Source: Cornus controversa
Lineage: Eukaryota > Streptophyta > Magnoliopsida > Cornales > Cornaceae
Reading direction: 5' to 3'
Length of the DNA: 64,000 nucleotides
Assembly (NCBI GenBank): GCA_026545225.1
Contig: CM048846.1
Location: 52,382,270 to 52,446,269, forward strand
Each line of letters begins with the position of its first letter. The first letter of the stretch is position 1. Positions 22,008-32,603 of the stretch are shown here, piece after piece. The position numbers and the translations under genes are program-made. The notes beneath the pieces are model-generated. The model worked only from the letters and a program-made list of their open reading frames with translations. It searched no databases and was not told the DNA's origin.

Positions 22008-23425
22008 TGATGTGGTCGGAACTAAATTATATTGTAAGCTTAATTTTTGCCCTTTGTATCAAAATATAATTTAACCACTCGCAAGAGCACGAATCTTTGT
22101 AGATAAGGTTCTATATAGAGGGTATCGATCCCACGAGGACTAGTCGCAATTGTCTTAAGGGAAGATTAATTCTACTTTAATTCTAAAAAACAGGTTTTTG
22201 GTTTTGTGTTTAAAAACTATTGCATAAATGAAATGACAATGAAATTAAAGAGTAAAGTTGGGAGAGAGAACTAGGGTTGGTTTCCACCACTAACCATTCA
22301 CATGTTCATAAGTGTAGCAAGCATGGGATTCATTAATTAAATGCCTAACAATGTCATTAGGCTTGTGACCTCAATGACATATCAAAAGATCAATGAGTGT
22401 GCTAACCTATCATAGTCCATCTTCAACAAGCATAGCTCTTCAACCTAACTAACTACCTAATTACTCTACTCTCTAAGTGAACACTACATGCATCCAAACT
22501 ACCTTGTCTTGGCATGGTCTATACAAACTAGCATCACACATTCATTTAAACACCATTATCTAGCCATCATTTGCACTTCTTGTGGAATATGCAAATGTTG
22601 TGCACTCAAGTGACAAAATCTACTCTAAGACAAGAATAAATTCCAAGTCAAATGAATATATTAAAGAGATGTATTTGTGTACATAATCACTAGGCTAAAT
22701 AATCAACATTTAAGTATAAATCCCAAGAGCTACAAAGATGAACAAGTTTACATGGCTAGGGGTTGAAACCAACACCCTAGTAGAAGAGTTAGTTGATTAT
22801 GGTGGCCTTGCACCCTTCCATTGATGAAGAGAATGAAGCTTCTTGGTCTGGTTCAGCTCTTCTCTTCCTCTCCCGAAGGTCTCTCTGCTCTCTAGTGTCT
22901 TGAGAGATATCTTATTAGAGAGATATGGCCCTTTTTGTGTGCTTTTTGGCTTCTTTTTCAACCTTGGGCCCACCATATATATATATATCATTATATATAT
23001 CTCTTGTATCAAGAAGGCCCCCAAAAGTCTTGTTCAAGTCAAACAATCCCCCTAAGTCGTGCAAAAAGGGGGATTTTGTTGCAAGTGGGAGAGCAGGTGA
23101 GCAAGTGACCAAGTGGACTCTGCAGAATTTCGATTGATCGAGATTGAATCTCGATTGATCGAGATTTCAATCAATCGAAATGAGATCTCGATCAATCGAG
23201 ATTTCAATTAATCGAAATCAACATCTCGATTGATCGAGATGCCTTAGCTGCATTTTTTGATTTCTTCTCTTGACTGCAGAAAGCTTCCAACTTTGCTCCA
23301 TTTACTCCAATACCTGCAAAACATCAAAAACACAAAAATACCGTAAACATATCTCGGTAAATGCAAAAACAGAACTAACGTATGCAATAAAGAGGGTTCA
23401 CATGCATAGAATTGAACATTTATCA
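22008..23425 (-). repeat. Athila A 5' LTR (1418 bp)
   Basis: It is the promoter-bearing LTR for minus-strand transcription. It pairs with 10272-11691. The palindrome cluster at 23128-23240 corresponds to 11394-11506, but three or more CG dinucleotides in the palindromes here have become CA, the expected mark of cytosine methylation. Confidence 0.93.
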
Positions 23426-23430
23426 GTTAG

Positions 23431-24091
23431 GGTTTGTCAAAACCCTAGAGAAGGATTAGTTGATCATGGTGGGCTCGAAGCACTCCATAGACAGAGATGG
23501 TCCCATGCTCAAAATGGTCTTCAAGGCCTTACAAAGCCCTCTTTGAAGCTTTCCCTCTCTAGAACTTCACTTTCTCTCTCTAGAATTCTAAAATATGCTC
23601 TCTATTACAAGAATTGTATGTTTTCTTTTTTTACATATTCTCTAGCTATAAAATTGATTCGAGGCTCAAAATATCATAGAAATTTCGTGTAAGGTTTTAT
23701 CCAAGCAAAATTAGACAAGTGGAAAGTGGAGAAAATATTTGCAGAAAAATATCTTCAGCAGGTACGGGCGATGCATCGAAGCTGCGATGCATCAAAGTAG
23801 GGACTTTGATACATCGATCTTCCTTCTTCTATAGATCTTTAACTTTTTATCTTTTCGACTCCGGTCTTGACACGCCATCCACTATTCCTTGATGTAGACT
23901 TTTCATGAAGTATGGTAAGAAATAGGAATGCATTGTTGAACTGATAAAGGAATCGAATTACGCCACACTCTGAGTTTGAACCTGAAATCATCCAAAACAT
24001 AAAAACATGTAAAAACTATACAATATGTGTAACTATGGGATCAAGATATATAAGTAAAGGCGCGAGAATATATAACATTCAACGCTTATCA
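23431..24091 (-). repeat. Athila B 5' LTR, second segment
   Basis: It resumes the LTR interrupted at 10271 (the GTTAG at 23426-23430 is the duplicated target). A 'TCAAAACCCTAG' motif follows the junction. It contains TCGATGCATCGA-type palindromes at 23766-23819 and ends ATTCAACGCTTATCA at 24091. Confidence 0.85.
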
Positions 24092-24096
24092 CTTAA

Positions 24097-26266
24097 CTAT
24101 ATATGGCTTTGTTCTGAAATGATACGCCGGATTCTTAGCAAGATGAATAGCACTCTGACTGTCACTATATAGAATACTGTTCTCTCGCCCCTTACCTAAC
24201 TTTTCTAAGAACCTCTGTAGCCAAACCATCTCCTTGCTCGCTTTTGTAACTGCAACATATTTAGCTTCTGTGGTTGAGAGAGCCACAATCTTCTGCAACT
24301 GAGAGACCCAACTCACTGCCGTACCACCCAAAGTATACACATACCAGTAGTACTATTCCTATTATCCATATCACCAGCCAAGTCTGAATCAACATAACCC
24401 TGCAACGCAATACCCGACCCAGTGAAACATAATGATGTATCTGTGGTATCCTTCAAGTATCTAAGGATCCATTTTGCTGCCTCCCAATGTTGTTTGCCTG
24501 GATTACTCATGTACCTGCTCACAACTCCCACTACATGTGCTATATCTGGCCTGGTACAAACTATGACATACATCAAACTGCTGATAGCTAAAGCATATGG
24601 AACCTTTTCCATGTGTGCTCGTTCCACTTTTATCTTAGGTGACTACTCTTTAGTTAGTCTAAAATGACTAGCTAATGGGGTGCTCACTGATTTTGCATTT
24701 TGCATGCTGAACTGGTTAAGAACTTTTTTAACATACTCTGCTTGTGAAAATTTTAGAGTACCACCCACTTTGTCCCTGTAAATCCTCATACCAAGAATCT
24801 GTTTTGCATCACCCAAATGTTTCATTGCAAAGTGCTCAGACAACTATCTCTTCAGATTATTAATCTCATCAAGGCTTGAACCTGCAATCAACATATCATC
24901 CACATATAAAAGTAAAATAATATAACTGCTGTTAAACGTTTTCACATAACAATAGTGATCTGCCTGGCACCTTTTGTAGCCACTACTACACCTGAATCCA
25001 TCGAACTTTTTGTACCACTGTCTCGGGGCCTGCTTCAAACCATACAAGCTCTTTTTTAGCTTGCATACCAAACCCTCCTTACAAGTCACTATGAATCCCT
25101 ACGGTTGTCTCATGTAGATGTCCTCCTCTAAATCACCATAAAGGAAATTAGTCTTCACATCTAACTGCTCAAGATGTAAGTCTTCTGCAACCACGATTCT
25201 TAGTGCCAATCTGATTGTAGTCAACTTCACAACCGGAGCGAAAATCTCAGTGTAGTCAACACCTTCCTTCTGTTAAAATCCTTTCACAACTAATCTAACT
25301 TTGTAGTGTTTGCTGCCATCATATTCTTCCTTAATTCGGTAAACCTACTTGTTATGTAAAGCCTTCTTGCATTTTGGTAGCTCAGTTAGCTCCCACGTTT
25401 GATTTGACATGAGTGAGTCCATCTGATCCTGCATAGCTGACTCATACTTGGTTGAATCATCAACCTGCACTAATTCATCATAACAATCTGGCTCACCACC
25501 ATCAGACAACAACAACTAGTGTAAAGAGGGTGAATACTGTTGTGTAGGTCTAGAGATTCTGGAGGATCGTCTTACTACAGTCATAGGTGTGCCTTGTTCC
25601 ACATGTGGAACTATATTTTTTGGATTATTCTGAACTCTCCTCTGCACATCATCCTCAATGATTTCCTCCAACTCAACAAACCCATTACTTTCATCATGAG
25701 CATCTGCATCAGTAGATTCTACTATTGATCTGTCTTTATACATTACTTTCTCATTGAATATGACATCTCTGCTTCTAATAATCTTCTAATTTTGATCATC
25801 CCAGAACCAATAACCAAACTCATCAGTGCCATACCCAATAAAAGTACACTTTTTAAATTTTGGATCAAGCTTGCTTTTACCATTAGAACTTATGTGCACA
25901 TACGAAACACAACTAAACACTTTTAGGTGTGAAAGGTTTACCTCTTTTCTGCTTCAAACCTCCTCTGGTAAGTCTCCATCTAAAGGAACAGAAGGTCCCT
26001 CATTGATCAAGTATTGTTAACTGTATCAACCCAAAACATCTTAGGCAACCCAGCATGTATCCTCATACTCCGAGCACGCTCATTCAAGGTTCTGTTCATG
26101 CACTCTACGACACCATTTTCTGCGGTGTTCTAGGAACAGTCTTCTCCATTCTGATCCCACTAGTAGCACAAAAGTATTTGAAGCCTGTATCATCATACTC
26201 ACCCCCATTATTAGATCTCAAACACTTTATCTTCAATCCTATTTCATTCTCCACCATGGCCTTCCA
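24097..26266 (-). pseudogene. Copia integrase C-half, reverse transcriptase and RNase H, degenerate
   Basis: Reading the minus strand from 26266: an integrase part with WKAMVENEIGLKIKCLRSNN, much decayed sequence, then reverse transcriptase SLYGLKQAPRQWYKKF and the catalytic YVDDML near 24890, then MKHLGDAKQILGMRIYRD, SLMYVIVCTRPDIAHVVG and RYMSNPGKQHWEAAKWILRY, and RNase H with TTEAKYVA and the DSQSAIHLAKNP block. Many stops lie between pieces. The RNase H continues at 3614 after the Athila B insertion; integrase continues at 29178 after the 2.9 kb insertion. Confidence 0.85.
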
Positions 26267-29172
26267 TGTAGAGACCGTGACCTATTTTGGTCGGTTTTGC
26301 ATTTTTCGCATTATAATTGCCATAAATGCATTTTGAGGGGTGATTAGCATGTTTCGAGTGTGGGTAACATGTTTGGGAAGTGTTTTAAGGGTTTTGGTAA
26401 GTTTTTGAAAGATTTGGAGAAGTTTGACTTTTTGGTCAAACCGAGGCCCAGGATTTGACTTAAGTGGCCGCGGAAATCCAGAAAATTCTTAGAAATATTT
26501 ATTTTTGAGATTGACATAGATTAAATATTTAGAGAGTTAAAGAAGTGATTTCGAGACCGTAGGAGTTTTCAGAATCAAAAACGGAGACCGGGAGGGTACG
26601 TTAAGTGGCCGGGGGCATTTTAGTCTTTTCGCGGGCTAAGAAATTTTAAAAATCAAGGCTAAGAGATCTTAGCCATTATACACGGCTATTTCTCTCTCTA
26701 TATTGCTCCCACTTCTTCTCTCTTCCTTCTCTCTAGGTTTTGGAGGTCTTCGGGTGTGATTCACGTTCCGCCGAAGAAATGAGATACGTAGGGGACGGCT
26801 AGGGCTTCCCTTTGAACCGATCAAAGTTGTGGTTCAACAAGGTATACATTGCTGGGATTTTGAGAAGTGCTTGGAAGGCCTTCATTTTCAAGGTAGGGGT
26901 TCTTCTTCTCTTCTAATTGTCGATTCTAGGGTTTTGGGTGAAGATGAGAGGTGTAGGTTGTGTACCACATGCTTTAGGAAAGTGAGAGGGGTGGGAAGTC
27001 AGATTTTTTCCTTCTCTTGAATCCTATCTTTACACATTTGGTGTTCCTTGTGTTGGTTTTAGCATGTGGGTCAAAGTGAATGGAAGAAATTGGGTATGTA
27101 GGTGTTAGGTGCTCAATTTGGGTTTTATGTGCAAATATGTAAACTTGTGTCATATATATGATTATATGAGGAATATGTGATGGTTAAATGTATGTTAGTT
27201 TTATGTGCTAAAATTATGCATTGAGTGTCTCATGAGTAAAATATGCTAATTTTGAAGTTGTATGCATATGAGTGGATATATGCATGTGTTATACATATAT
27301 GTGCTATATGTGGTGTGTGGTGATGGGAAACATGCTTTTTACCTCTTTTAGTATCAATGAGCATGAGTAGAGTATGAAAATAAAATGTCATGTGTTTATG
27401 CATTCATATTGCATATGTGGGAAGTTGTGGGAAAATGATGCAAATGAGGTACACGGGGCTTCGAAGTGGTCCAACCATGTTGTGAAATGTGGTAAAATTA
27501 TCCATTACATATGGCCCTTAGAGTGGACTCACCATACTAAGGCTTGATGCCTAGAATCAGAGAATGTCTAAGAATTGTGAGCCTCGGAGTTGTCCCCTCA
27601 CTCTATGGTAATCCTATACATTGCTATGGTAAAATGACCCTTCGGAGTTGTCCCGGTCATTGGATGGTTATCGGAGGTGTCCAAGATTACATGATCCTCG
27701 GAGCTGGCCAATCATGTAGGGTATCAGATGAAGACCGAGAGAGAGAGCATTTACTTTCCTTAATGATTTTTTGTTTGAACATGTTATACATGATTCGTGA
27801 AATATGCAATCACCTTGAATTATAATTGTTGATTTGTTTGTGAGATTATGGATATGGCATGTAGTGTATTCATATGCATTCTATATAGGTCAGTGTCGAG
27901 TCGGCACTTAGGAGGGTTGGGGTATCTCTACTGAGCCGCAGTGGTGCTCACCCCTTTATTCTAAACTCTTTTACAGATAAAGTGTCAATGACGGATGAGA
28001 CATGAGTGTCCAAGTGGGACTCTAGTAGTGTTTCTGCTATCTCTTAGATGTTGTACATTTTGTGGCTATCCATACCGGTTTGCATGTGACTCCTTTTTGA
28101 GTTGTGGATATACTTGGACAAATGTACTTTTGATGTATGTATTGGATTTTAAACTTGTTGGGTATGGAAAGACAATGGTTTAGTTTATGTAATGCTTGTG
28201 GTGGGCATTTAATTCATTTGACGACGTTTTCCTTATGAATGGATTGTGGTTGTGAAAGAGAATGATTCATTTTGATGTATAATTGAATCATGATTATGAT
28301 TTTGAGTATGTGATTGATGTTGGTACCTTTCAATTATGTTATGGATCATGTATGAGAGGTTCTAGGGTGATAGAAGGTGGATTGGGCTCCAAATGGACCA
28401 TGTATAGGATTGCTGGGAGTCCTGGGGAGGGCATTTTGATCGTACGAAATGCCCATTTTGCACAATCGAAACCCCCATTTCAATTTTGTGAAGTGGTGGT
28501 GATTTATGATGATTTTTAGGGTCCAGATGGGGGGAATTTCGCACAATCGAAACCCCCATTTCAATTGTGCGAAATATTGCAGGTTCAAGGTCCTGAGAGG
28601 GTGAAATTCTCACACAATCAAGATTTTTTTCGTACAATCGAGATGCCAGTTTTGCACAATTGAAATCCCATTCTTGCATAATCGAGAGTAATTCACAACA
28701 TTTTTCCAAACATCGTTTCAACGTAATTTCTTCGTTCTAGATCGAAATTGAGTGTGGTTTTTTTTTTAAATTGAGTATTTTTGGATTCTCTATCCAATGG
28801 TATAAGTCTTAGTTTCAGATTTTAAACACAGTAAGTTTTGAGGCTTGAAAGTGAGTGAATTCTTGAAAGTGTGGACAAGTAAATTTTCACTAAGGTGTAT
28901 GGTTAAGGTGGAGTTGGGTGCATTCATATGCAAGAATTGAGTTAAGCTTCCACTGTAAATGAGGGTAATGAGGGTCTATTGGGCTAAATAGACAAGTTAA
29001 CCTCTAGTTCTCCGGGATTCAGAAGTCGGGGTGTTATAGCAAGGTATCAAACCTCGATACTATCGCATGAGTGTGGTTAAGATCATTCATGGGGTTGAGT
29101 GAATGGGTTCGCGACCTGAGATTCGTGGCCGGTCTGGGGGAGTCCCGGCGGTCCAGATTCAGGGGCGTGACG
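26267..29172 (+). mobile_element. 2.9 kb LTR-like insertion in copia integrase (long gypsy-type solo LTR)
   Basis: The unit begins TGTAGAGACCGTGACC and ends GGGGCGTGACG, flanked by perfect TTCCA repeats (26262-26266 and 29173-29177), and removing it restores the copia integrase reading FKKWKAMVEN. It has no coding capacity. It resembles the split LTR at 1975-3020 and 31126-32503 along its whole length, so both belong to one family of very long LTRs. About 135 bp before its end it contains another LTR-like terminus (GGGGTGTTATA at 29027-29037) followed by a weak tRNA-Met primer-like sequence, which is unexpected in a solo LTR. Confidence 0.75.
28430..28690. repeat. TTTCG-N6-CGAAA type palindromes in the long LTR
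   Basis: Motifs such as TTTCGCACAATCGAAA (near 28538) and CAATTGTGCGAAAT (near 28563) recur several times with degenerate copies (TTGCACAATCGAAA, TTCGTACAATCGAG). The related LTR at 31126-32503 has its own cluster at 31960-32190 with cores such as CATATG and GATTGTG. Arms match those of the Athila arrays while the cores differ. Confidence 0.75.
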
Positions 29173-29177
29173 TTCCA

Positions 29178-30734
29178 CTTCTTAAAAGTGTCAAATACAT
29201 CAGATTTATTTTTTTTTAAATAAATCCATACCTTTCTTGTCGATTCATCAATGAATATAACATAATATGATGAGCCGCCAAGAGATAAAATTGGAAAAGG
29301 TCCCCACACGTCTATATGAACTAACTCTAATTTTTTTATCTTAGGTTTCTTACCAGCGTTTAAAAAACTGACCTTTTTCTATTTTTTGAAGATGCAATCC
29401 TCGCATAAACCAATTTCCACTGATTTAATTCCTAACAGTTTCCCCTTTGACAGAAATGTCTTCATCCCCTTCTCACTCATATGACCCAGCTTATGGTGCC
29501 ACATGTTTGAACAACGCCTGAATCAGCAATTACAACAACATTCCTGGTGTTTGTCGTGATGTAGAGAGTATCAATCTTGTTTCCACAAGCCACAACCATA
29601 GCTCATTTGGTGATTTTCCACAAACCACCCATGAAGTTTACTGCATGCCCTTCATCATCAAGTTGTTCTACAAAAATCAAGTTTCTCTTCAAACCAGGAA
29701 CATGTCTCACATTCTGAATCTTCCAAATGGTCCCATTAGATTGCTTAATTCGAACATCTCCTTTACCCACAATATTCAAAGGTTTATCATCAGCCAAATA
29801 AACCTTTCCAAAATCACCGTTAACATAGTTCTCCATGATTTCACGATGTGGAGTAGAGTGAAATGATGCACCCGAGTCAAGAACCTATGACTCAACTGGA
29901 CTATCCACGCTCAAAATTAGAGCATCAGCAATATCTTCTGTGGCTGCGTTTACAGATTCCTGCTCCCCTTTTCCATTCTTCCTTGGTGTCCGACAGTCTT
30001 TCTTTGAATGTCCCTTCTTTCCGCAATTCCAACAATTGCCAAGAAATTTTCCAGTACTCAACTTGCCTTTACTTTTAGATTTCAATTTACTGCCATCCAC
30101 GCTTGTTCTTTCAGAAATTCTTTCTCTGCTCTCTATATTTAGAGTAGATCCAGATGGTTCACCTGTTTCTCTCCTACAAATTTCTTCACTGAGAATCAAG
30201 TCCCGACCATCATCAAACTTCAACTTCCTTTTTCCAGAAAAAATTCTCACTGCTGTAACAGTACCATTCCAACTTTCTGGTAAAGAGGATAATAAAATCA
30301 ACGCCCTGATCTCATCATCAAAATTGATTTCCACAGAGCTCAACTGTGTTGAACTCGTTTAGATGGTTCACCATTGATGCACCTTCTGACATCCTCATAT
30401 TGAATAAACGCTGCATCAAATATACCTTATTGGACGCAGAGGGTTTCTCATGCATATCTACAAAGGCTGCCATCAAACCTGCCGTTGTCTTCTCCTTCGC
30501 TATGTTGAAGGCGACGTTACGAGACAAAGTCAATCGAATAACTCCTAGAGTCTGTCGATTAAGAATAGCCCAATCAGCATCTTTCATGTCTTCTGGTTTC
30601 GTTCCTGAAAGAGGCTGATACAGATTTTTCTGATATAAACAGTCTTCAATCCGCATCTTCCAAAACCCAAAATCTGTTCCGTTGAACTTTCCTTCAATCC
30701 TGATATTTCCTTCTTCTGCACCCATCGCTCCCAC
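29178..30734 (-). pseudogene. Copia gag, protease and integrase N-half, degenerate
   Basis: Gag starts at 30734 and includes KFNGTDFGFWKMRIEDCLYQ, changes frame near 30345, and ends with the zinc knuckle CWNCGKKGHSKKDC near 30000. A protease/pre-integrase part has MENYVNGDFGKVYLADDKPL and NVRHVPGLKRNL (29603-29836). The integrase part holds SSYYVIFIDESTRKVWIYLK and stops at the TTCCA insertion site. Stops and frameshifts make it inactive. The arrangement is that of TNT1-type copia elements. Confidence 0.85.
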
Positions 30735-30745
30735 TCGAACCTGAG

Positions 30746-30756
30746 GCTCTGATACT
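30746..30756 (-). other. Copia primer-binding site (initiator tRNA-Met type)
   Basis: The minus strand reads AGTATCAGAGCC three bases after the LTR end, matching the common plant copia motif TGGTATCAGAGC with small changes. Confidence 0.75.
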
Positions 30757-30759
30757 AGT

Positions 30760-31120
30760 TGTTGTGAAAATTAATAGAAAAGAATATCAGACGCGCAAAC
30801 AAAGACACACAGATTTACAAGGTTCACCCAAAATCTAAGGTTATGTCCTTGGTGTTGTAGGTTTTCACTATGATGAGAAAAACATAATCCAATTACAGAG
30901 AGTTTAAACTGTATACATAGGCACCTCCTAGGGCTATATAACAAAGTGTGAAATATCAAAATACCCCTCTAAATAATTCGGGTCAGGGGCAAGCCCCCAA
31001 ACCCCCACCTTCCGGGCAAGGGGGCACTGTCTCTAGCAACCCTCACCCACTTACAGTGAAGTTGGATCCACAAAATTAGGCTAAGGTGTACAGTATAATT
31101 AAGCTCCACACTTCCTAACA
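30760..31120 (-). repeat. Copia 5' LTR (361 bp)
   Basis: It pairs with 3021-3368, starts TGTTGTGAAAATTAA and ends CTTCCTAACA on the plus strand, and is followed by GTTAG, the probable target duplication. A GC-rich stretch with complementary G and C runs sits in the middle. Confidence 0.88.
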
Positions 31121-31125
31121 GTTAG

Positions 31126-32503
31126 TATCCCGTAGTAACCATGAACTTGAGATATGGAGCTTTGGTACGTATCTTTTGTGTGTGTGTGTGTGTGAGTGTG
31201 AACCAAATTCGAAAGAATATGTTGAGTCTTATGTATAGCTTATATGAATTTACATGACTTGTGTGAATTTTAATCTAGTTTGGATTATGTTATATGTTAC
31301 ATTTATAATGGAAATGAGCATTATGCATGAATTGTCTTTATGTGTTTGTCAAGTTATAATTGACGTATATGCCATGACTTGAGTGAATTGAGCGTATAAG
31401 CTTGTGATTAGAATGCTAGGGAGCATGACACGTAGTTTGTCGAGCATGATTTGTGTTTTATGCATTGAACATGAAATGTGGACTTGAATGGATTGCACGA
31501 CATGTTAACCTTAAGCCATTGAAATTGCTCATCCCCCTACACTAACACTTTTAGGATATAGCAAAGAGGTGGATGATGATGCACAACCATAAGTTGGACT
31601 TAAAGTTAAAGAACTCTTCCTTTTTGGGGTGTTTTTGGTTGAGACTTGTATATAGGTGTCCATGCTAGTTTGTGGCATGTGGACTAGCTTAAAAATTGTG
31701 TTTGCACATTTGGATTATGGATATATAATAGAACTTTAATGTTCTTTTCATGTATGGTAAGTTTTCAACATTTGAGGCTTGTATAAGAATATGTGTTTTT
31801 GAAGCATGTGTAAGGAATATATGGATTTGTCTTTATGAGATTCAAATGTATATTTTGGAGTATGTGTATGATTTTCATATTGAGTAAACGATCCTAGGTT
31901 GTTAGGTTGAGATTCGGGCTCAAATGGACTATATGTAATGTTGCTGGAGGTTCTGCAGAGCGCATTTTGCATGTGCGAAATGACCGTTTCGCAAGATTGA
32001 AACCCATTTTTCGATTGTACGAAGTGGTTGTGAAATATTATAGTTTCTGGGGTCTCTGCAGGAGAAATTTCGTATGTGCAAAACCCCCTTTTCGCATATG
32101 CAAAAAATTGTAGAGTTTCAAAGTTCTGAAGGCCAGAAATTTTCGCATGAACTTCGATTGTGCGAAAATTTTGCATGTGCGAAATTTCAATTTTGTCCAA
32201 ACTTCATTCAGGTGTATTTTCTTCGTTTTAGATCGGAATTGAGTCTGGATTTTTTTGAAATCGAGTATTTTTGGATTCTCTATCCAATGGTGTATGTTTC
32301 AGTTTCAAATTCCAATTTTACAAGGAGTTTAGTTTTGGAATTGTGTAATTTATATGGGTGGCAAGTTTGCAACTCTTGAGAAATGTATACAATATATGAT
32401 GTTTGATTATGTATATGAAATACATGTGCTTAGTGTAGTGAATTACAAATGTATAGGTTTTGAACAAGCTCAGTGATGACTTATGGGAATTTGGGGCATG
32501 ACA
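31126..32503 (+). mobile_element. Right part of the long gypsy-type LTR, with following primer site
   Basis: It completes the LTR begun at 1975. The end TTGGGGCATGACA (to 32503) is followed at 32508-32518 by TGGTATTAGAG, a near match to the tRNA-Met primer site, so this reads as a plus-strand 5' LTR whose body is otherwise missing. A (GT)n run lies at 31176-31196. As in the related 26267-29172 unit, a second terminus-like sequence (GGGGCATGACA) appears about 100 bp further on, at 32593-32603. Confidence 0.6.
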
Positions 32504-32603
32504 GAAATGGTATTAGAGTATGTGGGTGATGACACGTGGTAAGCAATGAATTGTTCACCTCCACTTTCTATATCGATCTTGATATTAGACAGTAGGGGCA
32601 TGA

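Larger units (their letters stand above)
10272..23425 (-). mobile_element. Athila-type Ty3/gypsy retrotransposon A, complete and young
   Basis: Ends are TGATGTGG (10272) and ATTTATCA (23425), flanked by perfect GTTAG repeats at 10267-10271 and 23426-23430. The 13.15 kb unit holds two LTRs that I read as differing by about 13 substitutions (all transitions) and one 2-bp indel over 1.42 kb. Between them, in minus orientation: tRNA-Asp primer site, gag, pol, a palindrome-array spacer, ORF3, a long 3' untranslated region and a polypurine tract. No stop interrupts gag, pol or ORF3. Gag and pol are in different frames, so a frameshift or a single indel must be explained. Inserted in the 5' LTR of Athila B. 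Confidence 0.93.
3620..24091 (-). mobile_element. Athila-type Ty3/gypsy element B, pol-deleted, split by Athila A
   Basis: The outer ends are TGTTGTGTGCGG (3620) and CGCTTATCA (24091). The flanks CTCAA (3615-3619) and CTTAA (24092-24096) are a five-base duplication with one transition. Inside, minus-strand order is 5' LTR (24091-23431 plus 10271-9508), tRNA-Asp-type primer site, gag, protease, then a deletion that removes reverse transcriptase, RNase H and integrase, then ORF3 and a 3' LTR reduced to about 50 bp. Subtracting Athila A it is about 7.3 kb. Gag and ORF3 carry frameshifts and stops. It could be a non-autonomous family or an autonomous copy deleted after insertion; the shrunken 3' LTR favours deletion after insertion. 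Confidence 0.85.
3021..31120 (-). mobile_element. Ty1/copia retrotransposon (Tork/TNT1-like), degenerate, heavily interrupted
   Basis: The element is bounded by LTRs at 3021-3368 and 30760-31120, both starting TGTTGTGAAAATTAA on the plus strand. Flanking five-base repeats TTTAG (3016-3020) and GTTAG (31121-31125) match at four of five bases and suggest a target-site duplication. On the minus strand the order is 5' LTR, primer site, gag, protease, integrase, reverse transcriptase, RNase H, 3' LTR, which is the copia order. All coding parts carry frameshifts and stops. Two insertions interrupt it: 26267-29172 in integrase and 3620-24091 in RNase H. Its own length without them is about 4.7 kb, normal for a copia element. 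Lineage assignment rests on protein resemblance to TNT1-type elements and is an inference. Confidence 0.85.

Noticed and set aside
28283-28721. Open frames in the long LTR palindrome region
   Set aside because: They are repeats of the TTTCG-type motif without any domain, lying within a non-coding LTR.
31121-31125. GTTAG also flanks Athila A, suggesting a mechanistic link with the copia duplication
   Set aside because: Five-base matches between independent insertions are expected by chance, and the copia copy is only a 4 of 5 match.
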